Shown here in pieces: positions 15,471 through 23,537 of a stretch of DNA of 25,844 bases. Below the pieces are notes generated by a model that made no database searches, was not told where the DNA came from, and worked only from the letters and a program-made list of their open reading frames with translations. The stretch is from Puniceicoccaceae bacterium (GTDB lineage: Bacteria > Verrucomicrobiota > Verrucomicrobiae > Opitutales > Coraliomargaritaceae). Made by a program: the position numbers and the translations under genes. The DNA is taken from assembly GCA_902516225.1 (NCBI GenBank), contig CABXXS010000014.1, positions 1-25,844 of the forward strand, read 5' to 3'. Each line of letters starts with the position of its first letter. The first letter of the stretch is position 1.

Positions 15471-16814
15471 ATGAGACGCTTACCGCAGGAAATTATCGCC
15501 CGCAAGCGAGATGGATATGCTCTAGATGCCGTAGATATAAAGGAATTTATTGACGGAGTTGTAAACGGAGATTTTTGCGACTATCAAACCTCATCACTTC
15601 TAATGGCTATTGTACTGCAAGGGATGAACTTGAAAGAAACAGGTCTTTTAACTGATGCTATGATGCGCTCTGGGCGCATCATAGAATTACCCGAGATTAA
15701 TCGCCCAAAAGTTGACAAACATTCTACCGGTGGAGTTGGCGACAAAGTCTCCTTGATTCTAGCTCCTCTGGCTGCGGCCTGCGGTCTTTGTGTGCCCATG
15801 ATGAGCGGCCGCGGTCTAGGCCACACAGGTGGCACTCTTGACAAGTTAGAAGCTATACCCGGTTTTTGCACTCAAATGAGTGAAGAGTCTTACCGGAAAC
15901 AGTTACAGAAGATTCATCAGGCTATGATCGGCCAATCCAACGATATAGTCCCCGCAGACAGAAGGCTCTATGCCCTTCGCGATGTGACAGCAACAGTCGA
16001 GAGCATCCCCTTAATCTGCGCCAGTATTTTAAGTAAAAAGCTAGCTGAGGGGATCGATGCGCTTGTACTCGACGTCAAATTTGGACATGGAGCATTCATG
16101 GCTGATGAGGACTCTGGTCGTAAGTTGGCCGAAGCTCTCGTTGCTATCAGTTCTAGTATGGGAAAGCCAACCTCGGCTCTACTCACTAGAATGGATCAAC
16201 CCCTCGGCCGAATGGTTGGGAACTCTCTCGAAGTAATCGAAGCGATCGATTGTCTACGCGGGAATGGGCCAGGTGATCTCATGGAAGTCACTTATGCACT
16301 CTGCGCGGAAATGCTCCTTCTAGGCGGCCTACACAAATCGAGGAGCGAAGCAAAAAAATCACTCGAAGCGGCTATAACTAGCGGCGCCGCACTGGACGCA
16401 TTTCGAGAACTGGTCCATAGCCAAGGTGGCGACTGTACTGTTATCGATGACGTCTCGCGCCTGCCACATACAAAGCAAAGTAAAGAAATCAAGCTAGGTA
16501 ATGACAAGCCACTCTATGTCACTAGCCTAGACGCAAAAGAATTTGGTTTAGTAGCCTGCCTGCTCGGTGCAGGGCGTGTTAACGCCGACTCAACCGTAGA
16601 CCCATCAGTCGGCTTAGAGTTGCTAAAAAAGATCGGAGATCGTGTCGATGCACACGAAGGAATTGTTCGCATCCACTATAAAGACACAGAGCTACTTGGG
16701 CATGCAGAAGAACGCCTAAAGAAAGCAGTACTACTATCTGAAAAGAAACCGCAAAGGCTTCCTTTGGTTATTGACCATATATATGCCAAAGAGTCGGCAG
16801 GTAAAATAACATAG
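15471..16814 (+). CDS. Thymidine/pyrimidine-nucleoside phosphorylase
   Basis: Cleaves pyrimidine (deoxy)nucleosides with phosphate to the base and (deoxy)ribose-1-phosphate. The 447-residue protein has 'KHSTGGVGDKVS' (83-94, phosphate site) and the family signature 'SGRGLGHTGGTLDKLE' (112-127), followed by an alpha/beta domain and a C-terminal domain. Sequence alone does not separate thymidine phosphorylase (deoA) from the broader pyrimidine enzyme (pdp). It is the first gene of a salvage operon with punA and upp and lies about 100 bases from the divergent 6S-like RNA. Confidence 0.95.
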   Translation: MRRLPQEIIARKRDGYALDAVDIKEFIDGVVNGDFCDYQTSSLLMAIVLQGMNLKETGLLTDAMMRSGRIIELPEINRPKVDKHSTGGVGDKVSLILAPLAAACGLCVPMMSGRGLGHTGGTLDKLEAIPGFCTQMSEESYRKQLQKIHQAMIGQSNDIVPADRRLYALRDVTATVESIPLICASILSKKLAEGIDALVLDVKFGHGAFMADEDSGRKLAEALVAISSSMGKPTSALLTRMDQPLGRMVGNSLEVIEAIDCLRGNGPGDLMEVTYALCAEMLLLGGLHKSRSEAKKSLEAAITSGAALDAFRELVHSQGGDCTVIDDVSRLPHTKQSKEIKLGNDKPLYVTSLDAKEFGLVACLLGAGRVNADSTVDPSVGLELLKKIGDRVDAHEGIVRIHYKDTELLGHAEERLKKAVLLSEKKPQRLPLVIDHIYAKESAGKIT

Positions 16815-16854
16815 ATTTTTCGATCCCTCAATTATCAAGAATCAAAAAAGGCCC

Positions 16855-17652
16855 ATGAAACTACCTATACTGCCTGGAAAACTGGCTAACTTTAACCCAG
16901 AGATCGGACTAATTCTTGGCTCTGGGCTCAGCTTCTTTGCGGACGACCGAATTAAGCTTTCCGGTCGACTACAATATAATGAGATTGAAGGGTTTCCCAT
17001 CTCCACCGCACCGGGCCACATAGGACAGTTTATTTATGGCACCCTTGGTGGTAAACGTGTAATATGTATGCAGGGGCGCTTACATTTCTATGAAGGCTAC
17101 AGCATGGAGCAACTTACTGCGCCTGTGCGTCTAATGAACAGCTTAGGCGTACAGACTCTCTTTATTACCAACGCTGCTGGAGGAATTAATCGCGACTACA
17201 AGCCCGGGGATTTTATGCTTCTGAGTGACCATATAAATCTTCTCGGCACTAATCCACTAATCGGCTCACAGGGAGATGAAGGAATATATTTCCCGGACAT
17301 GTCAGAGGTTTATGACAGTACTCTACGAACCGAAATATGCAATTGGGCAGAAGCCAATAAAATTGAGCTTAAGGAAGGCATTTACCTCGCGACTACCGGC
17401 CCTAGCTATGAAACTCCTGCCGAGATACGTGCTTTTGCCTCATTAGGCGCAGATGCCGTCGGCATGTCTACGGTGCCAGAGGCTATTGTCGCACGCAAAT
17501 TAGGTATGCGAGTACTCGGCATTTCGTGCATAACCAACGCCGCTGCGGGTATCTCCGAGACCAAACTCTCCCACGAAGAAGTATCCAAAACCGCCAGCCG
17601 TGTAAGTTCGCAGTTTGCAGACTTGCTCGAAGCCGGCGTTAACTTAGCTTAA
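16855..17652 (+). CDS. punA: Purine nucleoside phosphorylase (trimeric, PNP class 2 type)
   Basis: Phosphorolysis of purine nucleosides such as inosine and guanosine. A 265-residue protein with 'GLILGSGLS' (18-26, phosphate loop), 'GFPISTAPGHIG' (46-57), 'FITNAAGGI' (103-111), 'LLSDHINLLGTNPL' (122-135), 'TGPSYETPAEIR' (181-192) and 'GADAVGMSTVPE' (198-209), the pattern of the trimeric PNP/MTAP family with the PNP-type 'MSTVPE'. It begins 40 bases after the pyrimidine phosphorylase gene and ends 6 bases before upp. Confidence 0.95.
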   Translation: MKLPILPGKLANFNPEIGLILGSGLSFFADDRIKLSGRLQYNEIEGFPISTAPGHIGQFIYGTLGGKRVICMQGRLHFYEGYSMEQLTAPVRLMNSLGVQTLFITNAAGGINRDYKPGDFMLLSDHINLLGTNPLIGSQGDEGIYFPDMSEVYDSTLRTEICNWAEANKIELKEGIYLATTGPSYETPAEIRAFASLGADAVGMSTVPEAIVARKLGMRVLGISCITNAAAGISETKLSHEEVSKTASRVSSQFADLLEAGVNLA

Positions 17653-17658
17653 AAATTT

Positions 17659-18279
17659 ATGGCTACTAATCTCTGCGACCACCCGCTTGTTCAACATCAT
17701 CTAACTATCCTTCGGGACCGTACAACTAATACTCATGATTTCCGACTAAGTTGTAAAGGCGTGAGCCAAGTTGTTATTTTAGAAGCAGCTAAGCTACTCA
17801 GCCTCGATACCCTTGAGGTCGAAACACCCTTAGAGACGACAGTCGGCGCCCGCCTATCTAGAGGTATTGTCTTTGTACCTATTCTTCGTGCGGGGCTAGG
17901 CATGCTCGAGCATGCGATAGATATTCTTCCTAATTCTAGTGTTGGCTATATTGGGATGGAACGCGAAGAAGCTACTGCGGAGGCTAGTTGTTATTATGCG
18001 AAAATGCCTGAGTTAGATAGTAGTAATCAGGTCTTCGTTCTTGATCCCATGCTTGCAACCGGTGGTTCGGCTGCCCAGTGCGTAGAACAGATTAAAGCCT
18101 ATGGGGCAAAACGTATTTCAATGCTCTGTATTATCGCAGCTCCCGAAGGACTTGTCGCTTTTGAGGCCGCGCACCCCGACGTTCCTGTCATTACCGGAAA
18201 AATTGACAGGGTACTAAATGATCAAAAATATATACTTCCTGGACTCGGAGACTTTGGTGACCGGCTCTATAATTCATGA
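17659..18279 (+). CDS. upp: Uracil phosphoribosyltransferase
   Basis: Converts uracil and PRPP to UMP, salvaging the base released by the phosphorylase upstream. At 206 residues it has the usual length; it carries 'VPILRAGLGM' (73-82), the PRPP loop 'DPMLATGGSA' (129-138), and a C-terminal 'ILPGLGDFGDRLY' uracil-binding segment. Its stop overlaps the start of the next gene (ATGA), so the two are translationally coupled. Confidence 0.97.
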   Translation: MATNLCDHPLVQHHLTILRDRTTNTHDFRLSCKGVSQVVILEAAKLLSLDTLEVETPLETTVGARLSRGIVFVPILRAGLGMLEHAIDILPNSSVGYIGMEREEATAEASCYYAKMPELDSSNQVFVLDPMLATGGSAAQCVEQIKAYGAKRISMLCIIAAPEGLVAFEAAHPDVPVITGKIDRVLNDQKYILPGLGDFGDRLYNS

Positions 18280-19091
18280 TACCTGTCGAAGATCACTTTG
18301 AAGATGTCCTTGAAAAAGCGATTTCGGGCCTAGGTCTTAAAATAGAGGATCTAGCTAGAACTACGAGTATCCAATATGAACGTATCAAGGCCTTACTTCA
18401 AGGTGAGATCGACGAGCTTTCTCTACGAGCTCTAGCTCCGGTACTAGGTCTCTCGGCTGTTAAGTTAATTAATATGGCGCACAATAGGTGGCAGCCCAAT
18501 ATTAAACTACCCGAGCGCGTTGCCCTATATAATACCCCCTTTCCAGTGCCGGGATATGAGACCATGACGGTCAATAGCTACTTAATTTGGAGTGGTCAAA
18601 TAGCTGCTGCTTTTGATACCGGTGCGAACGCCCATAATTTACTGGCTGAAATCGAGCAGCGCGGCCTAAAACTAACGTCACTCTTCATCACTCACACTCA
18701 TCTAGATCATGTCGCTGCGCTATCGCAAATACGCGATGCACATCCCAAATGTATTCTCTACTGCCCTAAAAAAGAATTGCTTCCTGGCGCCTTTGCCCTG
18801 AGCGCAGATGACGACTTAAATTGCGGCAATTTACAAATTAAAGCTCTCCATACCTCGGGCCACTCGCCGGGAGCGCTCAGCTATATCGTAACAGACGGAG
18901 AATTGAAAACAGCATTCGTAGGCGACGCCATTTTTTGTCTCTCAATTGGTAAAGCGCCAATGGCCTACCAAGAAGCTCTAAAGAACAACCGTAGCCACCT
19001 ACTTAGTCTTCCAGAAAAAACTATCCTCTGCCCTGGACACGGTCCGGTCACATCCGTGGCAGACGAAAAAGCACACAACCCATTCTTTTGA
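18276..19091 (+). CDS. Metallo-beta-lactamase-fold hydrolase with N-terminal HTH-like domain
   Basis: A 271-residue protein. Residues about 8-68 look like an XRE-type helix-turn-helix ('LKIEDLARTTSIQYERIKAL', then 'LSLRALAPVLGLS'). Residues about 85-271 form a glyoxalase-II-like MBL domain: 'HTHLDH' (140-145), 'SGHSPG' with His196, 'GDAIF' with Asp217, 'CPGHGP' with His255, a complete dinuclear metal set. The substrate is unknown; hydroxyacyl-glutathione or another thioester is typical. The 4-base overlap with upp ties it to nucleoside salvage. The HTH might be a degenerate structural domain rather than DNA-binding. Confidence 0.85.
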   Translation: MIPVEDHFEDVLEKAISGLGLKIEDLARTTSIQYERIKALLQGEIDELSLRALAPVLGLSAVKLINMAHNRWQPNIKLPERVALYNTPFPVPGYETMTVNSYLIWSGQIAAAFDTGANAHNLLAEIEQRGLKLTSLFITHTHLDHVAALSQIRDAHPKCILYCPKKELLPGAFALSADDDLNCGNLQIKALHTSGHSPGALSYIVTDGELKTAFVGDAIFCLSIGKAPMAYQEALKNNRSHLLSLPEKTILCPGHGPVTSVADEKAHNPFF

Positions 19092-19163
19092 GCAAGGGCG
19101 TCTACTTACAAATTATTTTCCATAGTAATCGGATATGGGAAATACCTACCGCTCTACCCTTGC
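19092..19163 (+). other. Nested inverted repeat after the salvage operon
   Basis: GCAAGGG (19092-19098) pairs with CCCTTGC (19157-19163), and inside it TTTCC..ATA pairs with TAT..GGAAA. No U-run follows on the plus strand. It could form the 3' end of the salvage operon mRNA, but is not a classical terminator. Confidence 0.3.
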
Positions 19164-19244
19164 GCCATAATAGTTAATTGCTTTTATGAACAACTGTGCT
19201 GATCTCTTTAGCGCTCTCACGCACACAGAACACCAGAAAAGAAT

Positions 19245-19970
19245 ATGACTGCATTAAAGATCCCACAACATGTCGCCATCATAATGGACGGCAACGGTCG
19301 CTGGGCAGAGCAACATGGCATGCCTCGAATTGAGGGTCACCGAAAAGGTACACAAGCGGCCGAGCACATCCTCAAAGCAGCAGAAGATTTCGGAGTTAAG
19401 AACATCACGCTTTTTGCCTTTAGCGTGGAAAACTGGAATCGTCCAAAGCTGGAAGTAGCCGCTTTAATGCAACTACTAGATAGCTTCCTAGAAGAGCAAG
19501 AAGAGCAGCTCGTTAAGCGCGGCATGAGGCTGCGCGTACTCGGTCGCACCAACGAACTGCCAACAAGTACACAAAAGCTGCTTCGTAAAACCGAACAAGC
19601 CACTCAGGCATTCGACAAACTCACTGTAGGTCTAGCACTCAACTACGGGTCACGCACAGAAGTCGTGGATGCGGTAAAAGCAATTACTCGAGATACGCAA
19701 GAAGGAAGACTCGACTTGAATGAGCTCGACTACGACGTTTTCCGCCAATATCTTTACACAAAAGAAATGCCGGATCCTGACCTAATTATTCGAACCTCGG
19801 GCGAGTGCCGGCTTAGTAACTTCCTCCTCCTACAGTCCGCGTATTCTGAAATTTATCTCAGTGATGTACTATGGCCAGATTTTGACCAAGCCGAATTCGG
19901 CGCGGCATTAAAAGCTTACGCCTCTCGCGAGCGGCGCTTCGGAAAAACTGCTCAGCAACTGACCTCTTAA
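19245..19970 (+). CDS. uppS: Isoprenyl transferase (undecaprenyl diphosphate synthase)
   Basis: A cis-prenyltransferase making the lipid carrier for peptidoglycan and other envelope glycans. 241 residues, with 'IIMDGNGRWA' (12-21, catalytic Asp15), 'GHRKG' (31-35), 'FAFSVENWNRP' (57-67) and 'RTSGECRLSNF' (183-193). Where most homologues have 'LLWQ' after this motif, this one has 'LLLQ'. It opens the uppS-cdsA-dxr-rseP cluster, with cdsA 37 bases downstream. Confidence 0.97.
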   Translation: MTALKIPQHVAIIMDGNGRWAEQHGMPRIEGHRKGTQAAEHILKAAEDFGVKNITLFAFSVENWNRPKLEVAALMQLLDSFLEEQEEQLVKRGMRLRVLGRTNELPTSTQKLLRKTEQATQAFDKLTVGLALNYGSRTEVVDAVKAITRDTQEGRLDLNELDYDVFRQYLYTKEMPDPDLIIRTSGECRLSNFLLLQSAYSEIYLSDVLWPDFDQAEFGAALKAYASRERRFGKTAQQLTS

Positions 19971-20007
19971 CAGCCTGGGCGCTCCACGAACATCTAACCT
20001 ACTAAAC

Positions 20008-20853
20008 ATGAGCCAACGTATATTAAGCTTTGCCGTTTTATGGATCTTCCTAGGTGTCTCACTTTTTATTTTTGGGGTACACGCTGGCGTCTTCGCTATC
20101 GTACTCCTCGCCTTTTTTACCCAGCTAGAACTTTACCAACTTTTCGAAAAAATGGGGCTCAAACCAATCAAAAGTATTGGTTTATCCGCAGGAGTTGTCA
20201 TCACGCTAGGGTCTTACTATCTCGGAGATCTTGATTCGGGAAGCGACCTCTTTATGCTCAGTTTCGTTGTACTAGCCTTATTAATAATAAGTCTAGACTT
20301 ACAGGCAGGTCGACTACGCAGTTTTATGCCGACACTCTTCGGTCTGCTTTATGTTCCGTTCTTAATGCACTTTTTAATTAAGATTGTGAAGCTTGCAGAG
20401 GAAAATACCCAAATAACCGAACTGGGTACGCCGACAGGCATCTTTCTTGCCGTCTGGTTGGTAGCTGTAGCTAAGTGCGCTGATGTAGGTGGCTTACTCG
20501 TCGGTATGCGCTTTGGCAGGACGCCTCTCTCGATCATCAGCCCAAAAAAAACCTACGAGGGCGCAGCTGGTGGTATCGTATTTTCAATGCTCGTGGGTAT
20601 GATCTTAGCTGCTGTATTTTACAAATATGTTCCTGAGACTCTTACTTGGTGGCGCTGTGCGCTGATCGCCATTCCGATCAGCATTGCTTCGATCGCTTCA
20701 GACCTTGTCGAGTCAGCCTTTAAACGCCAAGCTGGAGTGAAAGATTCAGGTAAAATCATACCCGGAATCGGAGGTATTTTTGACCTTACGGACAGTTTAA
20801 TTCTTACTTCTCCACTTGGGTATTTGCTCTTTAAATTCACGGTCTTTTCATGA
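20008..20853 (+). CDS. cdsA: Phosphatidate cytidylyltransferase
   Basis: Makes CDP-diacylglycerol from CTP and phosphatidic acid, the branch point of phospholipid synthesis. 281 residues with about seven to eight membrane segments. The C-terminal signature is 'SAFKRQAGVKDSGKIIP' followed by 'GIGGIFDLTDS'. The usual PGHGG-x-x-D-R-x-D reads PGIGG-x-x-D-L-x-D here, a variant of the metal-binding region in which both flanking Asp remain. Its last codon overlaps the dxr start by 4 bases (ATGA). Confidence 0.95.
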   Translation: MSQRILSFAVLWIFLGVSLFIFGVHAGVFAIVLLAFFTQLELYQLFEKMGLKPIKSIGLSAGVVITLGSYYLGDLDSGSDLFMLSFVVLALLIISLDLQAGRLRSFMPTLFGLLYVPFLMHFLIKIVKLAEENTQITELGTPTGIFLAVWLVAVAKCADVGGLLVGMRFGRTPLSIISPKKTYEGAAGGIVFSMLVGMILAAVFYKYVPETLTWWRCALIAIPISIASIASDLVESAFKRQAGVKDSGKIIPGIGGIFDLTDSLILTSPLGYLLFKFTVFS

Positions 20854-22001
20854 AGAAGGTCGTTCTCTTAGGAGCCACCGGATCGATCGGAGGCAGTGCT
20901 TTGCGCGTATTACGCGCGCACAAAGATCGGCTGCAACTCGTCGGAGTCGCTGCTAAGGGTAAGCACCGAGAGTTAGCGGATATTTGTAGGGAGTTTAAAG
21001 TAGGCCATGCCGTGCTTCAGTCCGAGCGAGCTTACATAGAGGCTAAAAAGGCAGGAGATTTCCCATCTAGCACGCAGCTTAATTGCGGTTCTCAGGCTCT
21101 CGAATCACTCGCATCACTACCAGATGCAGACATCGTTTTAGTCGCTACAGTCGGCACTGCTGGCCTGCGCCCCACACTGGCAGCAATTGATGCTGGCAAA
21201 GACATCGCCCTTGCCAATAAAGAGCTACTTGTCTTGGGCGGTGCTCATGTTGTAGAGGCGGCTCACCGCAAAGGAGTACGCCTCTTACCAACCGACAGCG
21301 AGCATAACGCTATTTTCCAATGCCTTGAGAGGAGCCCAATAGACCAAGTAGATAAGCTTATCCTTACTGCATCTGGCGGACAGTTCCGCAATACTCCTAA
21401 GGGCGAATTAAATCAGGTAACACCTGAAATGGCGACCCAACACCCCAACTGGTCGATGGGCCAAAAAATTACAGTCGACTCTGCAACTATGGCTAACAAA
21501 GGGCTCGAACTAATCGAAGCACATTGGCTTTTTGGTCTCGAAGCGGACCGGCTTGAGGTGGTCATTCACCCACAAAGTGTGGTACACTCTTTTGTCCAAC
21601 AAATCGACGGTTCCATCCTCGCGCAACTAAGCCCCCCTTCGATGACATTTGCCATACAGCATTGCCTTCTTTACCCCGATCGTGCTCCTAGCGTGGAGCC
21701 AACGATTGATTTTACCAAGGCGTTACAGCTTGATTTTGAAGCGCCCAATTATGCCCGTTATCCATGCCTAGAACTTGCCTACGAGGCACTGCGTAGTGGC
21801 GGCGCAGGACCCGCAATTTATAACGCAGCCAATGAAGTTGCGGTTGAGCGCTTCCTTGCCAAAGAGGTCGCTTACCTTGATATACCTAAAATTATTGAAT
21901 ATAGTCTCAATAAAGTTGAATTGCTTGTCGCACCTAGCCTCGACCAGCTCTTAGAAACTAACAACGAAGCCCGCCTAACCGCACAGAGCCTCAAGCTCTA
22001 A
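20850..22001 (+). CDS. dxr: 1-deoxy-D-xylulose 5-phosphate reductoisomerase
   Basis: Second enzyme of the MEP isoprenoid pathway, supplying precursors to UppS in the same cluster. 383 residues: NADPH loop 'GATGSIG' (8-14), 'ANKELLV', 'DSEHNAIFQ' (metal-binding Asp and Glu), 'SMGQKITVDSATMANKGLE', and 'HPQSVVHSFVQ'. The length is normal. It begins inside the cdsA stop (ATGA), suggesting coupling. Confidence 0.97.
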   Translation: MKKVVLLGATGSIGGSALRVLRAHKDRLQLVGVAAKGKHRELADICREFKVGHAVLQSERAYIEAKKAGDFPSSTQLNCGSQALESLASLPDADIVLVATVGTAGLRPTLAAIDAGKDIALANKELLVLGGAHVVEAAHRKGVRLLPTDSEHNAIFQCLERSPIDQVDKLILTASGGQFRNTPKGELNQVTPEMATQHPNWSMGQKITVDSATMANKGLELIEAHWLFGLEADRLEVVIHPQSVVHSFVQQIDGSILAQLSPPSMTFAIQHCLLYPDRAPSVEPTIDFTKALQLDFEAPNYARYPCLELAYEALRSGGAGPAIYNAANEVAVERFLAKEVAYLDIPKIIEYSLNKVELLVAPSLDQLLETNNEARLTAQSLKL

Positions 22002-22086
22002 ATCCTTTGCCTAATCGACCATTTAGTCTACTACGACCTGACCATTTGAGAGCCTTACAGCAATCGAACCACTCCACTAATTGCCA

Positions 22087-23499
22087 ATGTTATCTAGTAT
22101 TCTCTACATCGCGCTCGCTCTATTTGCTCTAGGATTTTCCATCTTCATTCACGAGCTTGGACATTTTATAGCAGCCAAAAAGCGTGGATTGGTCGCGGAT
22201 CGATTTTCAATCGGATTCGGCCCTCGGCTCTTTGGTTGGAACCACAATGGAACTGACTTTCGAATCTCCCTTCTTCCGCTGGGCGGATATGTCTCTCTAC
22301 CACAGTTAGCCGACATGGGGCGCGTTGAAGGCGGCGAGGGCGATGAGAGTAATCGACTCCCCCCGATTTCTTACGCCGATAAGATGATCGTAGCAGTGAT
22401 GGGCGCAGTCTTTAACTTGATCTTTGCTCTATTGCTCTCGCTAGTGCTCTGGGGTGTCGGTCGAGAAATTGTAAAATCAACCACCGTGGGTTTCGTAGCT
22501 GAAGAAATCCGCAATGCGGATAATGAGATCGTTCCGGGGCCTGCTTTTGTCGCTGGAATTATTGAAGGGGATATTATTGACAGTATTGACGGAAATAAAG
22601 TGCCTGATTGGTGGTACTTTCAGAATGCTATTGCCACGGGTGTAGGTAAAGGTACAGGCGATTTAGGCCGCCGACAAGTGGAAGTCCGCGTACTCAGAGA
22701 GGGTGAAGTTATAGATTTTATTGTCTATCCTGAACTCGTCTCTAGCGAGCGAATGCGCTATATCGGTATCGAACCTGAGACCGACGAGACTTCCGCGCCG
22801 ATTGTTATGCGACTCGAGGCTGGCATGCCTGCGATCGATGCTGGGCTAAAGCCTGGTGATCGCCTAATACGCCTTGACGGCGAAGACATCATCTCTGGCG
22901 CTTTTTTAAGCACTTATCTCAGTAAATATGGAGATCGAAGTATCGATGTGACTGTAGAGCGCGAGGGCAAAGAGCTTACCCTGCCGATACGGCCTAGGAT
23001 CAAAGACGGCGAAGATAGCCCGCGCTTCGGATTCGCCTACGATTTTCAGTACAAGACTCAGAGCGTTCACTACAACCCAATCGAGCAACTTTATCGTTTC
23101 GCTGAGACTATGAAGATGACGCTCTATGCTCTACTTCACAAAAACTCTGATGTCGGGGTAAAAAATATGAGTGGCCCTGTAGGAATAGTGCACGGGCTCA
23201 CTCGAATGGCGCAAGTAGGATTTATTGATCTGCTATGGATGCTAGCTCTGATAAATGTGAATCTAGCCATCTTTAATCTCCTTCCAATTCCCGTGCTCGA
23301 TGGCGGGCATATGCTCTTCGCGACTGCATCAAAAGTCATAGGGCGTCCACTTCCGAGGAAGCTTATGGAAAACATGCAGGGCGCTTTCATGCTCATCCTG
23401 CTCGGTTTCATTATATACGTCAGCTTCTTCGACGTCGGTCGCGTCGGTCGTGACATCGGTTTAATTAAGGAAGAAGCCCTCGTAGAAGAAGCGCCATAG
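22087..23499 (+). CDS. rseP: Site-2 protease RseP (zinc metalloprotease)
   Basis: An intramembrane metalloprotease that cleaves membrane-bound anti-sigma factors or other single-pass substrates. Zinc motif 'HELGH' at 22-26 in the first membrane helix; two PDZ-like domains in the middle (around 'AFVAGIIEGDIIDSIDGNKV' and 'AIDAGLKPGDRLIRLDGEDI'); C-terminal 'NLLPIPVLDGGHM' with the third ligand Asp. I start at the ATG at 22087 (470 aa); a TTG two codons earlier is also in frame. It ends the uppS cluster and converges with dnaX. Confidence 0.94.
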   Translation: MLSSILYIALALFALGFSIFIHELGHFIAAKKRGLVADRFSIGFGPRLFGWNHNGTDFRISLLPLGGYVSLPQLADMGRVEGGEGDESNRLPPISYADKMIVAVMGAVFNLIFALLLSLVLWGVGREIVKSTTVGFVAEEIRNADNEIVPGPAFVAGIIEGDIIDSIDGNKVPDWWYFQNAIATGVGKGTGDLGRRQVEVRVLREGEVIDFIVYPELVSSERMRYIGIEPETDETSAPIVMRLEAGMPAIDAGLKPGDRLIRLDGEDIISGAFLSTYLSKYGDRSIDVTVEREGKELTLPIRPRIKDGEDSPRFGFAYDFQYKTQSVHYNPIEQLYRFAETMKMTLYALLHKNSDVGVKNMSGPVGIVHGLTRMAQVGFIDLLWMLALINVNLAIFNLLPIPVLDGGHMLFATASKVIGRPLPRKLMENMQGAFMLILLGFIIYVSFFDVGRVGRDIGLIKEEALVEEAP

Positions 23500-23537
23500 G
23501 CAGCAACCCTCGGGCAACTGAATTGCGCCTGCAAGAT

